10,427 bases of DNA from Candidatus Zixiibacteriota bacterium (lineage in GTDB: Bacteria > SM23-81), in assembly GCA_030628225.1 (NCBI GenBank), contig DAOVRJ010000068.1, forward strand, positions 1 to 10,427. Reading direction: 5' to 3'. Positions 1 through 6,572 of the stretch are shown here, piece by piece. Within the stretch, counting starts at the first letter, position 1, and every line of letters begins with the position of its first letter. Position numbers and translations under genes: made by a program. Below the pieces are notes generated by a model. It was not told where the DNA came from, made no database searches, and worked only from the letters and a program-made list of their open reading frames with translations.

Positions 1-728
1 TCTTCTATTGGAGCCTCTTCGGATTGTTCCTCCGGAGCCGCGGTGGTTTCGGCCTCTGCGGAAGCTGCTTCAGACAATTCTGTTGCCGTTTCGACTGGCG
101 CCTCGACCTCTGCGGGTGTTTCCTCGGGTTTCTCCTTTGATGGCTCAGAAGCCTCGGTTTCCTCGGGCTTTTCCTCGGGTATTACCGGCGGCGCCCCGGC
201 GTCTTCGGTCTGCGGAGGTGTCTGCTCAAGTTTCTCTGCCGCCGGCTCAGCTGCTTCGGCCTCGACAGTTGCCTCCACGGCTTCTTTCGCCTCCGGGGTA
301 GTCACTGCTTCTTCGGGCTTTTCCGCTTCAGGGACGGGCATCGCTTCTTTAGCTGTTGCTTCTGCCGGCGCAGACACCCTGACTGCCCGTGCAGAGGGTT
401 GAGTCTCGGCCGCAGTCTTCTTGGCCCGGGCGGCAATCTCTTCCGCTGTGTGAATGGAGACCACGGTCAGATATCGCAGGTAGAGTTCGCTCAGCTTATA
501 GTGATGTTCCAGCTTGGCGGGTAGATCCGCCTCACCTTTGAAGTACACGCAGGTATAAAAACCCTGCCCTTTCCGTTTGATCTCGTAGGCCAGTTTCTTC
601 ATGCCCCAGCGGTCGACGCTGACCACCTCGCCCTTGTTGGCAGTGATCAGATCTGTTACCTTCTGGATCTCAGCGTCGATGGCATCCGACGGGGCGTCCA
701 GAATGAAAACGGTTTCATAAAAGGTCAT
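1..728 (-). CDS. rpsF: 30S ribosomal protein bS6 with a very long acidic C-terminal extension (partial, runs off the left edge)
   Basis: bS6 binds 16S rRNA in the 30S platform together with bS18. I translated the minus strand from ATG at 728. Residues 1-95 are a normal S6 core: it opens MTFYETVFILD, has DRWGMKKLAYEIK at 39-51, GFYTCVYF at 56-63 and LRYLTVVS at 84-91. A good Shine-Dalgarno (GGGAGG) lies 9 nt before the ATG. The family is usually about 95-140 residues, but here the frame stays open to base 1, giving at least 242 residues. After a short basic linker (about 99-118) the rest is Glu/Ala/Pro/Thr-rich and low in complexity, with KPEE at 137, 187 and 200. No stop is seen, so the true C-terminus and any fusion partner lie outside the window. 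E. coli S6 gains C-terminal glutamates through RimK; here acidic residues are encoded in the gene. The core identity is very secure, the purpose of the tail unknown. Confidence 0.95.
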   Translation of the reverse strand, partial: MTFYETVFILDAPSDAIDAEIQKVTDLITANKGEVVSVDRWGMKKLAYEIKRKGQGFYTCVYFKGEADLPAKLEHHYKLSELYLRYLTVVSIHTAEEIAARAKKTAAETQPSARAVRVSAPAEATAKEAMPVPEAEKPEEAVTTPEAKEAVEATVEAEAAEPAAEKLEQTPPQTEDAGAPPVIPEEKPEETEASEPSKEKPEETPAEVEAPVETATELSEAASAEAETTAAPEEQSEEAPIE

Positions 729-856
729 GGTTGGTAACCTCCCTTTGGACGTCAGAAGAACGGCCCCAGCCCTCAGCTGGAACAGGGACAGTCCTGGTGG
801 ACGCCATCCTGCGCCCACCTTCTTTTGAGAATTAGGATGAACGCTTTGTGCTGCAC
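729..856 (-). promoter_or_regulatory. rpsF 5' leader with strong stem-loops, candidate S6:S18 autoregulatory region
   Basis: This 128-nt gap between ychF and rpsF is longer than most gaps here and is structured. On the coding strand, GGTGGGCGC (819-811) pairs with GCGTCCACC (804-796): a 9-bp stem with one G.U pair and a 6-nt loop. A second hairpin, CCAGC/GCTGG with a 5-nt loop, lies at 780-766 and is followed by GGCCG. Many bacteria regulate rpsF through an S6:S18-binding leader with a conserved CCG; the CCG just 3' of the second stem could be that element. This is inference, and the full fold was not computed. The rpsF Shine-Dalgarno lies at the 3' end of the region. I see no convincing promoter. 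Confidence 0.35.
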
Positions 857-1951
857 TCATCCGGCGTGAAATTTAATGGTCAGTACATCACCGTCCTGGA
901 CAACGTAGTCCTTACCCTCTATGGCCAGCAAGCCGTGTTCGCGAACCGTGTGCTCTGAGCCGTACCTCTCCAGATCCTCAAATTTCATCATCTCCGCCCT
1001 GATGAAACCCCTTTCCATGTCGGAGTGGACCTGGCCGGCGGCGGCCGGTGCCTTCTGGCCACGCTTCAGAGTCCAAGCCCGGACCTCATTTTCTCCGGCG
1101 ATGGTGTAAAAGGTGATCAGATCCAGCAGCCGGTAGCCCACCTTGATGACCTTCTCCAGACTCGACTCGGTGACTTCGTAGCTCTTCAGGAACTCCCTGG
1201 CCTCGTCGGGGGAGAGGTCGGTCAACTCGCTTTCCAGCTTCGAGGAAACGTTGACCGTCTCCCTCTGGACAGAAGCGGCATGCTCGGCCACCGTCCGGGA
1301 ATAGTTATTTCCCTCGGCGATAGCCTGCTCATCGATGTTGGACACGTAAAATTGAGGTTTTATGGTCAATAGCTGGAGGTCGCCCAGGTGTTCCAGGTCC
1401 GTCTTGCTCAGAGACATGCTTTCCGCCGGCCTGCCGCCCTCCAGGGTTTGCTGAATTCTCTCCAGCAGATCTATTTCCTTTTTGGTCTCGGCCTGACCTG
1501 TCTTCAACAGCTTTCGTGTCTTGGACAGACGGCGCTCCACCATCTCCAGATCGGCCAACATCAGCTCCGTCTCCACCACCTCGATGTCGCGCAGCGGATT
1601 GACGGTGCCGTCGGTGTGAGCGACGTTCCTGTCCTCGAAACAGCGAACCACGTGCACGATGGCATCCACATTGCGGATGTGGCCCAGGAACTGATTGCCC
1701 AGCCCCTCCCCGTGGCTGGCTCCCTTGACCAGGCCAGCGATGTCCACGAACTCGATGTGCGTCGGGGTCAGCTTGGGCGGCTGGAGAATCTGGCCCAGTC
1801 TCTGCAGCCGCTCATCGGGAACAATGGCCACCCCCACGTTCTGATCGATGGTCGTGAAGGGGTAATTGCTGGCCGGGGCGTGGCCCTTGGTCAGGGCATT
1901 GAACAGAGTGGATTTGCCCACGTTGGGCAGGCCGATGATCCCCAGCTTCAT
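857..1951 (-). CDS. ychF: Redox-regulated ATPase YchF (OLA1/Obg-family P-loop NTPase)
   Basis: YchF is a cytosolic, ribosome-associated P-loop NTPase of the Obg/OLA1 family that prefers ATP over GTP. The 364-residue product matches the usual length of about 363. The Walker A motif GLPNVGKS is at residues 7-14, the switch/G3 motif DIAGL at 70-74, and the G4 position reads NIDE at 205-208. That sequence, instead of NKxD, is the family trait behind its ATP preference. The middle part (about 130-200) is the coiled-coil insertion, and residues about 280-362 form the TGS domain, ending [12 protein letters not shown]. The start is ATG at 1951, with AAGGAAG about 9 nt upstream; that site is inside a perfect hairpin described separately. 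It lies 69 nt after hppA, and rpsF follows after 128 nt. In E. coli and many others ychF directly follows pth; here hppA comes between them. Confidence 0.98.
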   Translation of the reverse strand: MKLGIIGLPNVGKSTLFNALTKGHAPASNYPFTTIDQNVGVAIVPDERLQRLGQILQPPKLTPTHIEFVDIAGLVKGASHGEGLGNQFLGHIRNVDAIVHVVRCFEDRNVAHTDGTVNPLRDIEVVETELMLADLEMVERRLSKTRKLLKTGQAETKKEIDLLERIQQTLEGGRPAESMSLSKTDLEHLGDLQLLTIKPQFYVSNIDEQAIAEGNNYSRTVAEHAASVQRETVNVSSKLESELTDLSPDEAREFLKSYEVTESSLEKVIKVGYRLLDLITFYTIAGENEVRAWTLKRGQKAPAAAGQVHSDMERGFIRAEMMKFEDLERYGSEHTVREHGLLAIEGKDYVVQDGDVLTIKFHAG

Positions 1952-1969
1952 AAAGGACCGCTTCCTTTA
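1951..1969 (-). promoter_or_regulatory. Hairpin covering the ychF ribosome binding site
   Basis: On the coding strand TAAAGGA (1969-1963) is perfectly complementary to TCCTTTA (1957-1951), with a 5-nt loop AGCGG. The 5' arm holds the AAGGA core of the Shine-Dalgarno and the 3' arm ends on the A of the start codon, so folding would hide both. The complementarity is seen directly. A role in holding down ychF translation until the helix is opened is inference. The stem is AU-rich and short, so it would be only moderately stable. Confidence 0.5.
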
Positions 1970-2020
1970 GGTTGAAACTGCTGACCGACCTGGTCATCTG
2001 TCTGTCGGTTTCCCCACCTC

Positions 2021-4054
2021 TTAGCGCATGAACAGGGGGGCGAGAACCAGGGAGATGACCGACATAAGCTTGATCAGGATGTTGATAGATGGCCCCACGG
2101 TGTCCTTAAGAGGATCTCCCACGGTGTCTCCCACCACTGCCGCTTTGTGGGTGTCTGAGCCTTTGCCCCCCAGGTTCCCCTCCTCGATCCATTTTTTGGC
2201 GTTATCCATAGCCCCGCCACTGTTGGCTGTCTGGATGCCCAGCATCACCCCGCTCACGATGGCCCCCACTAAAACGCCACTGAGTACCACGGGTCCCATG
2301 GTGAATCCAACGGCCACGGGGACCAGTACAGCCAGCAGACCAGGCAACATCATCCCCCGCAAGGCTCCTTTGGTGCTGATGTCCACGCATGTGGCCGAGT
2401 CGGGCATGGCGGTGCCCTCCATGAGGCCGGGGATTTCCCGGAACTGCCGGCGTACCTCCTCGATGAGCTGGAAGGCAGATTTGGCCACCGCCTTGAACAG
2501 CATGGAGGAGAACAGATAGGGCAGCATGCCCCCGATGAGCAGACCGGCCACCACCTTCGGCTCGGTCAGAGACAGCTTGGCTGCTTCCACGTGGGAGATC
2601 TTCATGTATGCCGAGAGCAGTCCGATGGCGGCGAGCGCCGCCGACCCAATGGCGAACCCCTTGCCGATTGCCGCTGTGGTGTTTCCCACAGAGTCCAGGT
2701 GGTCGGTGATCTTGCGGACCTCCGGGGGCAGACCGGCCATCTCAGCGATGCCGCCGGCGTTATCGGCGATGGGACCGTAAGAGTCCACGGCCACCACCAT
2801 GCCCGTGGTGGCCAACATGCCCACCGCCGCCATAGCCACCCCGTACATGCCGGCCATCTGGTGAGCTACCAGCACGGCTGCAGCCAACATCAGGACAGGC
2901 AGGGCGGTGCTGCGCATGCCCACGGCCATTCCGTTGGTGACGGAGATAGCTGGTCCTGACTGGGCGCTATGGGCCAGAGCGCGCACAGGACCGTATTTCG
3001 AGGAGGTGAAATACTCGCTGGTCAGGCCCACGATGATTCCGGAGATCAGTCCGGACAGGATGGCCCAGAAAGGGCCCAACTTGCTGTAGCTGGCGAACTC
3101 GATGCCCAGGCTGTTGACGATCAAATAGGAGGCCAGGGCGGTCAAGCCCGCGCTGATATAGGTTCCCCCCAGAAGAGCCGACTGGGGATTGAATCGACCA
3201 AGGATGCGGATAAAGGCTACGCCCAGGATGGAGGCGATGACGCCGGCGCTGGCCACGTAAATGGGCAGGAAAATGAGCTTGCTGGAGATGAGCGCGGCGT
3301 TTGGGGTAACCAGGGTGGCAAAGGTGGCCGCGATGGCCATGGAGGCGATGATGGACTCCACGTAGGACTCCAGGAGATCCGATCCCAATCCGGCCACGTC
3401 GCCCACGTTGTCGCCCACATTGTCGGCGATCACCGCTGGATTGCGCGGGTCATCTTCGGGGATGCCGGCCTCCACCTTGCCCACCAGATCCGCGCCCATA
3501 TCCGCCCCTTTGGTGAAGATCCCACCCCCCGATCGGGCGAACAGAGCCATCAGACTGGCCCCCATGGCGTAGCCGTTGATTACCATCGCGTTATCGGGAG
3601 TGATGCCCGATCGGGCGAAGGCAAAGATGACGGCCACCAGCCCCAAAAGAGCCAGGCCCACCACGCTGAGGCCCATCACCGCACCGCCGGAGATAGCCAC
3701 GCCCAATGCTTTGTTCAGACCGGTCTGAGCAGCATGGGTGGTGCGTGCGTTGGACTGGGTGGCAATGCGCATGCCCAGGTATCCGGCCAGGGCGGAGACC
3801 AGGGCACCAAAGGCGAAGCTGACGCCTGTGTGCCACCCTAAGCTTGTGAAGGAGATGGGCACGGCGATGACCAGCACCACCAGAAAAACGGTCTTGTACT
3901 CCCTAAACAAAAAGGCCTTGGCTCCCTCCTGAATGGCCATGGAGATGCTCTTCATCCTGTCGCTGCCCGGGCTCTTTTTTTTGATCCAGATCACCAGGTA
4001 GAGGACAAAAATCATGGCCACAACCCCGGCCACCAGAGGCATCCAGAGCCCCAT
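2021..4054 (-). CDS. hppA: K+-dependent, ion-translocating membrane pyrophosphatase
   Basis: This integral membrane enzyme couples hydrolysis of pyrophosphate to pumping of Na+ and/or H+ across the cytoplasmic membrane. I place the start at ATG 4054 (677 residues): AAGGAG lies 9 nt before it but only 3 nt before the GTG at 4060. About 16 hydrophobic segments are visible. Catalytic motifs, numbered from ATG 4054: DNVGDNVGDVAG at 211-222, and GDTVGDPLKDT at 642-652. The potassium-site segment GNTTAAIGKG (457-466) has Ala 461 and Gly 464, where K+-independent enzymes have Lys and Thr, so this is the K+-dependent class. The ion gate has Asp 226, Glu 229 and Lys 662 (NILIKLM), which fits a Na+ pump, but a second Glu at 233 occupies the spot used by plant H+ pumps. 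Which ion is moved cannot be decided here. The gene lies between pth and ychF. Confidence 0.97.
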   Translation of the reverse strand: MGLWMPLVAGVVAMIFVLYLVIWIKKKSPGSDRMKSISMAIQEGAKAFLFREYKTVFLVVLVIAVPISFTSLGWHTGVSFAFGALVSALAGYLGMRIATQSNARTTHAAQTGLNKALGVAISGGAVMGLSVVGLALLGLVAVIFAFARSGITPDNAMVINGYAMGASLMALFARSGGGIFTKGADMGADLVGKVEAGIPEDDPRNPAVIADNVGDNVGDVAGLGSDLLESYVESIIASMAIAATFATLVTPNAALISSKLIFLPIYVASAGVIASILGVAFIRILGRFNPQSALLGGTYISAGLTALASYLIVNSLGIEFASYSKLGPFWAILSGLISGIIVGLTSEYFTSSKYGPVRALAHSAQSGPAISVTNGMAVGMRSTALPVLMLAAAVLVAHQMAGMYGVAMAAVGMLATTGMVVAVDSYGPIADNAGGIAEMAGLPPEVRKITDHLDSVGNTTAAIGKGFAIGSAALAAIGLLSAYMKISHVEAAKLSLTEPKVVAGLLIGGMLPYLFSSMLFKAVAKSAFQLIEEVRRQFREIPGLMEGTAMPDSATCVDISTKGALRGMMLPGLLAVLVPVAVGFTMGPVVLSGVLVGAIVSGVMLGIQTANSGGAMDNAKKWIEEGNLGGKGSDTHKAAVVGDTVGDPLKDTVGPSINILIKLMSVISLVLAPLFMR

Positions 4055-4120
4055 GGTCACTCGCTCCTTTTCAAGAGGGTTACCCCCTTAATGAGGGTTG
4101 GTTTCCGCCAACGCGGTGTG

Positions 4121-4681
4121 TCAGGCATTGTATCTATTCATGGCATCCTCGATGCCATCCTGCAGAAAACAACTGGCCGCCTCGGCCGCCAGTTGGACCA
4201 TCCGGGTTACCAGTATCTCCTCCTCCGGCTCAAAATTGGCCAGAACGAAGGTGACCATGTCCTGATTCTCGGGCAACGGCCCGATTCCCATCCTCAGACG
4301 GGGAAAATTCTCCGAGGCCAGGTGGTAGATGATCGATTCCAGTCCCCGGTGTCCGCCATCAGATCCGCTGCGACGGAGGCGAATCTTTCCCAGGGGCAGA
4401 TTCGTATCATCACAAATGACGAGCAGCCTGTCGAGATCAACCTGATAACCTTCTATCAGGTTGATGGCTGCCCGTCCGCTTTCGTTCATATAGGTGAGGG
4501 GTTTGACCAGGGCGATCTGCGCATCTTCCAGAAGGCCCAGCCCGATGAGATAACGATCCTCATGGATCTCAAAGGAGGTTCCCAGGCGGTCGCCCAGAAG
4601 GTCCACCACTCGAAACCCCAGATTATGCCGGGTGCGAGCGTATTTCTCTCCCGGATTGCCCAGACCCAATGCCAGCTGCAA
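4121..4681 (-). CDS. pth: Peptidyl-tRNA hydrolase (Pth family)
   Basis: Pth cleaves the ester bond of peptidyl-tRNAs that drop off ribosomes, freeing tRNA for reuse. The 186-residue length is normal. GLGNPG (6-11) carries the conserved Asn 9, and TRHNLGF (17-23) carries the catalytic His 19. YMNESG (64-69) carries Asn 66, and CDDTNLPLG (90-98) carries the Asp 91 that orients the histidine. The GGHNGL motif of E. coli reads GGHRGL (109-114), so Arg 112 replaces the Asn equivalent to E. coli N114. The only start that keeps the N-terminus intact is TTG at 4681, one base after the rplY stop. Its Shine-Dalgarno (GAGGAGG, 12 nt upstream) lies within the last codons of rplY, so translation is probably coupled. 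The next gene, hppA, begins 66 nt downstream of the stop. Confidence 0.96.
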   Translation of the reverse strand: MQLALGLGNPGEKYARTRHNLGFRVVDLLGDRLGTSFEIHEDRYLIGLGLLEDAQIALVKPLTYMNESGRAAINLIEGYQVDLDRLLVICDDTNLPLGKIRLRRSGSDGGHRGLESIIYHLASENFPRLRMGIGPLPENQDMVTFVLANFEPEEEILVTRMVQLAAEAASCFLQDGIEDAMNRYNA

Positions 4682-4682
4682 C

Positions 4683-5372
4683 TTACTTCTGTTCCTCCTC
4701 TTTCTTCCCTTCCTCTCCCTCTTCCTCCTTGCGTTCCTTCTCGATCAGCTCTGGTTCCTCCAGTCCCTCCTCCTCGACGAGCTCCTCCTCCTCTACGACA
4801 GGAGCCTTGATCACGGTGGGAGGAACGACGGTGGCTATAGAGCGTTGTACCTCGGTGAGGATGTTCAGCTTCTCCAGGGAAAGGTCCCGTATGTGAATGG
4901 AGTCGCCCACGTCCAGCTCGGTCACGTCCACCTCGATGTGCTCCGGGATTTCCCCGGGCAGACATTCGATCTCCAGCTCGTGAAGAATGTGCTGAAGTAC
5001 GCCGCCTTTTGTGCTGACCCCCACGGGAGACCCGACCAGGACTATGGGCACTGAGACGTGCAGCTTCTTCTTCATGGAGATGTGCAAAAAATCCAGGTGA
5101 AGGATATCGCCCCGCACCGGGTGGTGCTGGACCTCGCGGATAATGGCCTTGAAAGGGTTCTTTTGCCCTGGTATTTTAACGTCGAAGATGATGTTTTCCG
5201 CAGCATGGGTATGCAATATGTTGTGAAACATCTTGGCGTCTATGGTCAGGGAGATGGATTTCTCTCCGTGGCCGTAAAAGATGGCCGGGATTTTCCCCTC
5301 AGCTCGTAGCCTCTTGGCCGGCCCCTTTCCTTGCGACTCGCGTTTTTCAACTTCCAGTGTGACTTGTGCCAT
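4683..5372 (-). CDS. rplY: 50S ribosomal protein bL25, Ctc-type long form with acidic tail
   Basis: bL25 binds 5S rRNA in the large subunit's central protuberance; the long form is also called Ctc or TL5. The product has 229 residues. Residues 1-95 are the 5S-binding domain (MAQVTLEVEKRESQGKGPAKRLR, then GKIPAIFYG at 27-34 and HPVRGDILHLDF at 84-95). Residues about 100-188 are the beta-rich C-terminal domain found in long forms (LPGEIPEHIEVDVTELDVGDSIHI). From about residue 192 the protein is nearly all Glu and Lys, encoded by a purine-rich tract. The ATG at 5372 has AGGAGG 8 nt upstream. It lies 33 nt after prs and 1 nt before pth, an order (prs-rplY-pth) common to many bacteria. Confidence 0.97.
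   Translation of the reverse strand: MAQVTLEVEKRESQGKGPAKRLRAEGKIPAIFYGHGEKSISLTIDAKMFHNILHTHAAENIIFDVKIPGQKNPFKAIIREVQHHPVRGDILHLDFLHISMKKKLHVSVPIVLVGSPVGVSTKGGVLQHILHELEIECLPGEIPEHIEVDVTELDVGDSIHIRDLSLEKLNILTEVQRSIATVVPPTVIKAPVVEEEELVEEEGLEEPELIEKERKEEEGEEGKKEEEQK
4692..4730 (-). repeat. 39-nt homopurine tract in the rplY 3' end
   Basis: The plus strand is unbroken pyrimidine over 39 bases, so the rplY mRNA is pure purine here. It encodes the Glu/Lys/Gly tail of bL25 and, at its 3' end, contains the GAGGAGG used by pth. The tail sequence is thus constrained both as protein and as a ribosome binding site. Composition is read directly; the constraint is inference. Confidence 0.75.
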
Positions 5373-5405
5373 CCTGAGATCCTCCTGCGTGTAAAGGCCA
5401 AACCC

Positions 5406-6341
5406 TCAATCAAAGAGTGAGGTCACCGACTCCTCTTGATGAATACGACGGATGGCCTCTCCGAAGAGCTCTGCCACCGAGACCACCTCAAAGTCGCCGT
5501 TTTTGGCCTCCGTCCGGAGAGGGATGGTGTCGGTGACGATGACCTTGGTGATGGGCGAGTTGGCAACATTTTCGATGGCCGGGCCGGAGAGCACAGGATG
5601 GGTGCAGTAGGCGAAAATCTCCTTGCTTCCCCTCTCACTGAGAGCCTGCGCCCCTTTCGTCAGGGTGCTCGCGGTGTTGATCATGTCATCTTGGATGATG
5701 ATGTTCTTCCCGTCCACCTTCCCGATCACGTTCATCACCTCGATCTTGTCCGCTTCCGGGCGGCGTTTGTCGATGAAGGCCAGTGAAGTTTTCAGCTTCT
5801 GGGCGAAGTGCCGGGTAATGGGGATACTGCCCGGGTCGGGAGCGACCAGAACCAGATTGGAAAGCTTTCGCCGCTGCACATGTCTGATAAACACAGGGGC
5901 GGCGAGCAGATGGTCCAGGGGAATATCAAAAAAGCCCTGGATCTGAGAGGCGTGCAGGTCCATGGTCAACACCCGGTTGGCTCCGGAGATCGAGAGAAGG
6001 TTGGCCACCAGCTTGGCGGTGATGGGCACCCGCGGCTGATCCTTTCTATCCTGACGGGCGTAGCCGAAGTACGGGATTACGGCGGTGACCCTCCGGGCTG
6101 AGGCCCGTTTGGCCGCGTCCAGCATGATCAGAAGCTCCAGAAGATGCTCGGCCGGAGCGTGAGTGGACTGGATGATGAAGATGTCCGCGCCCCGTACGTT
6201 CTCCCCGATCTTGACGGAGACCTCCCCATCGCTGAACCTGCCCACAGTGGCCCGAGAAAGGGGTATCTTGAGATAAGCGCTGATTTTCTCCGCCAGCGGT
6301 CGGTTGGAGTTACCACAGAATAGCTTCAGATCATCCTTCAT
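5406..6341 (-). CDS. prs: Ribose-phosphate pyrophosphokinase (PRPP synthetase, class I)
   Basis: Prs transfers the pyrophosphoryl group of ATP to ribose 5-phosphate, making PRPP for purine, pyrimidine, NAD, His and Trp synthesis. The 311 residues match the usual 310-320. Visible motifs: GRFSDGEVSVKI at 34-45, YFGYARQDRK at 91-100, TMDLHASQIQGFFDIPLDHL at 126-145, the flexible-loop DKRRP at 191-195, CTHPVLSGPA later, and a family-typical end (SVTSLFD). Two differences stand out. The ribose-phosphate loop, DDMIDTAGT in the family, reads DDMINTAST (218-226). The segment after SPDxGG reads APDPGSIPITRHF. The start ATG at 6341 has GGAG 7 nt upstream. The 152 nt between tRNA-Gln and this gene hold two hairpins and a duplicated Shine-Dalgarno-like octamer. 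rplY follows after 33 nt. Confidence 0.97.
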   Translation of the reverse strand: MKDDLKLFCGNSNRPLAEKISAYLKIPLSRATVGRFSDGEVSVKIGENVRGADIFIIQSTHAPAEHLLELLIMLDAAKRASARRVTAVIPYFGYARQDRKDQPRVPITAKLVANLLSISGANRVLTMDLHASQIQGFFDIPLDHLLAAPVFIRHVQRRKLSNLVLVAPDPGSIPITRHFAQKLKTSLAFIDKRRPEADKIEVMNVIGKVDGKNIIIQDDMINTASTLTKGAQALSERGSKEIFAYCTHPVLSGPAIENVANSPITKVIVTDTIPLRTEAKNGDFEVVSVAELFGEAIRRIHQEESVTSLFD

Positions 6342-6347
6342 GAGGCA

Positions 6348-6365
6348 TCTCCAATTGTCTCCAAT
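6348..6365 (-). repeat. Duplicated ATTGGAGA octamer in front of prs
   Basis: The octamer ATTGGAGA occurs twice on the coding strand (6365-6358 and 6355-6348), repeating every 10 nt. The copy nearer the gene is the prs ribosome binding site at correct spacing; the farther copy is too distant from the ATG to serve directly. It may be a standby site or a chance duplication. Confidence 0.4.
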
Positions 6366-6370
6366 AAACG

Positions 6371-6425
6371 TCCACCCAGCTGATCACTGGGTGGAGTTGT
6401 CTCACACCCCTCCTCTGACGAGGGG
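6371..6425 (-). promoter_or_regulatory. Two tandem hairpins between tRNA-Gln and prs
   Basis: Hairpin 1 pairs CCCCTC with GAGGGG (arms 6407-6412 and 6420-6425; 6 bp, 7-nt loop). Hairpin 2 pairs TCCACCCAG with CTGGGTGGA (arms 6371-6379 and 6387-6395; 9 bp, 7-nt loop). Only a weak U-rich stretch (CGTTTATT) follows the second one, so it is not a clear intrinsic terminator. Likely roles are protecting the prs mRNA 5' end after tRNA excision, or partial attenuation. The pairing is seen; the role is inferred. Confidence 0.45.
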
Positions 6426-6493
6426 GATCGACTGTTGGAATTACGACTGAGTATCTAAAACGGAATATGTCTCGTTAGGCTCCCATCCCGATG

Positions 6494-6567
6494 TGGCTGG
6501 GGCGGGAGGATTCGAACCTCCGATGCAGGATCCAAAGTCCTGAGTCTTACCACTTGACGACGCCCCA
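6494..6567 (-). tRNA. tRNA-Gln (anticodon TTG), CCA encoded
   Basis: A complete 74-nt cloverleaf is present. The acceptor TGGGGCG pairs perfectly with CGCCCCA, followed by discriminator G and an encoded CCA. The D-arm is GTC...GAC around AAGTGGTAA. The anticodon stem CAGGA/TCCTG encloses CTTTGGA, giving anticodon TTG, which reads CAA and, by wobble, CAG. The T-arm is GGAGG-TTCGAAT-CCTCC. The first base lies only 5 nt after the spoVG stop codon, with no room for a promoter, so it is probably cut from a longer spoVG-prs transcript by RNase P and 3' processing. Confidence 0.97.
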
Positions 6568-6572
6568 ATGTC

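Noticed and set aside
8-402. Plus-strand open frames rich in Ser/Ala or Pro/Arg
   Set aside because: They are antisense to the acidic rpsF tail, and their odd composition follows from the GAG/GAA/GCC-rich coding strand. No start signal or family similarity.
1388-1975. 195-codon plus-strand open frame
   Set aside because: Antisense to ychF, whose motifs are complete. No ribosome binding site or recognisable domain.
2969-3841. 290-codon plus-strand open frame rich in Gly, His and Gln
   Set aside because: Antisense to the secure hppA gene; the long open frame is explained by codon bias in a GC-rich gene.
4055-4120. Short GC hairpins in the pth-hppA gap considered as terminator
   Set aside because: Stems are only 4 bp (for example CCGC/GCGG), with no U-run; not separable from chance.
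6371-6395. Hairpin considered as an intrinsic terminator after tRNA-Gln
   Set aside because: The stem is good but no real U-run follows, and prs begins directly after, so I list it only as a leader structure.
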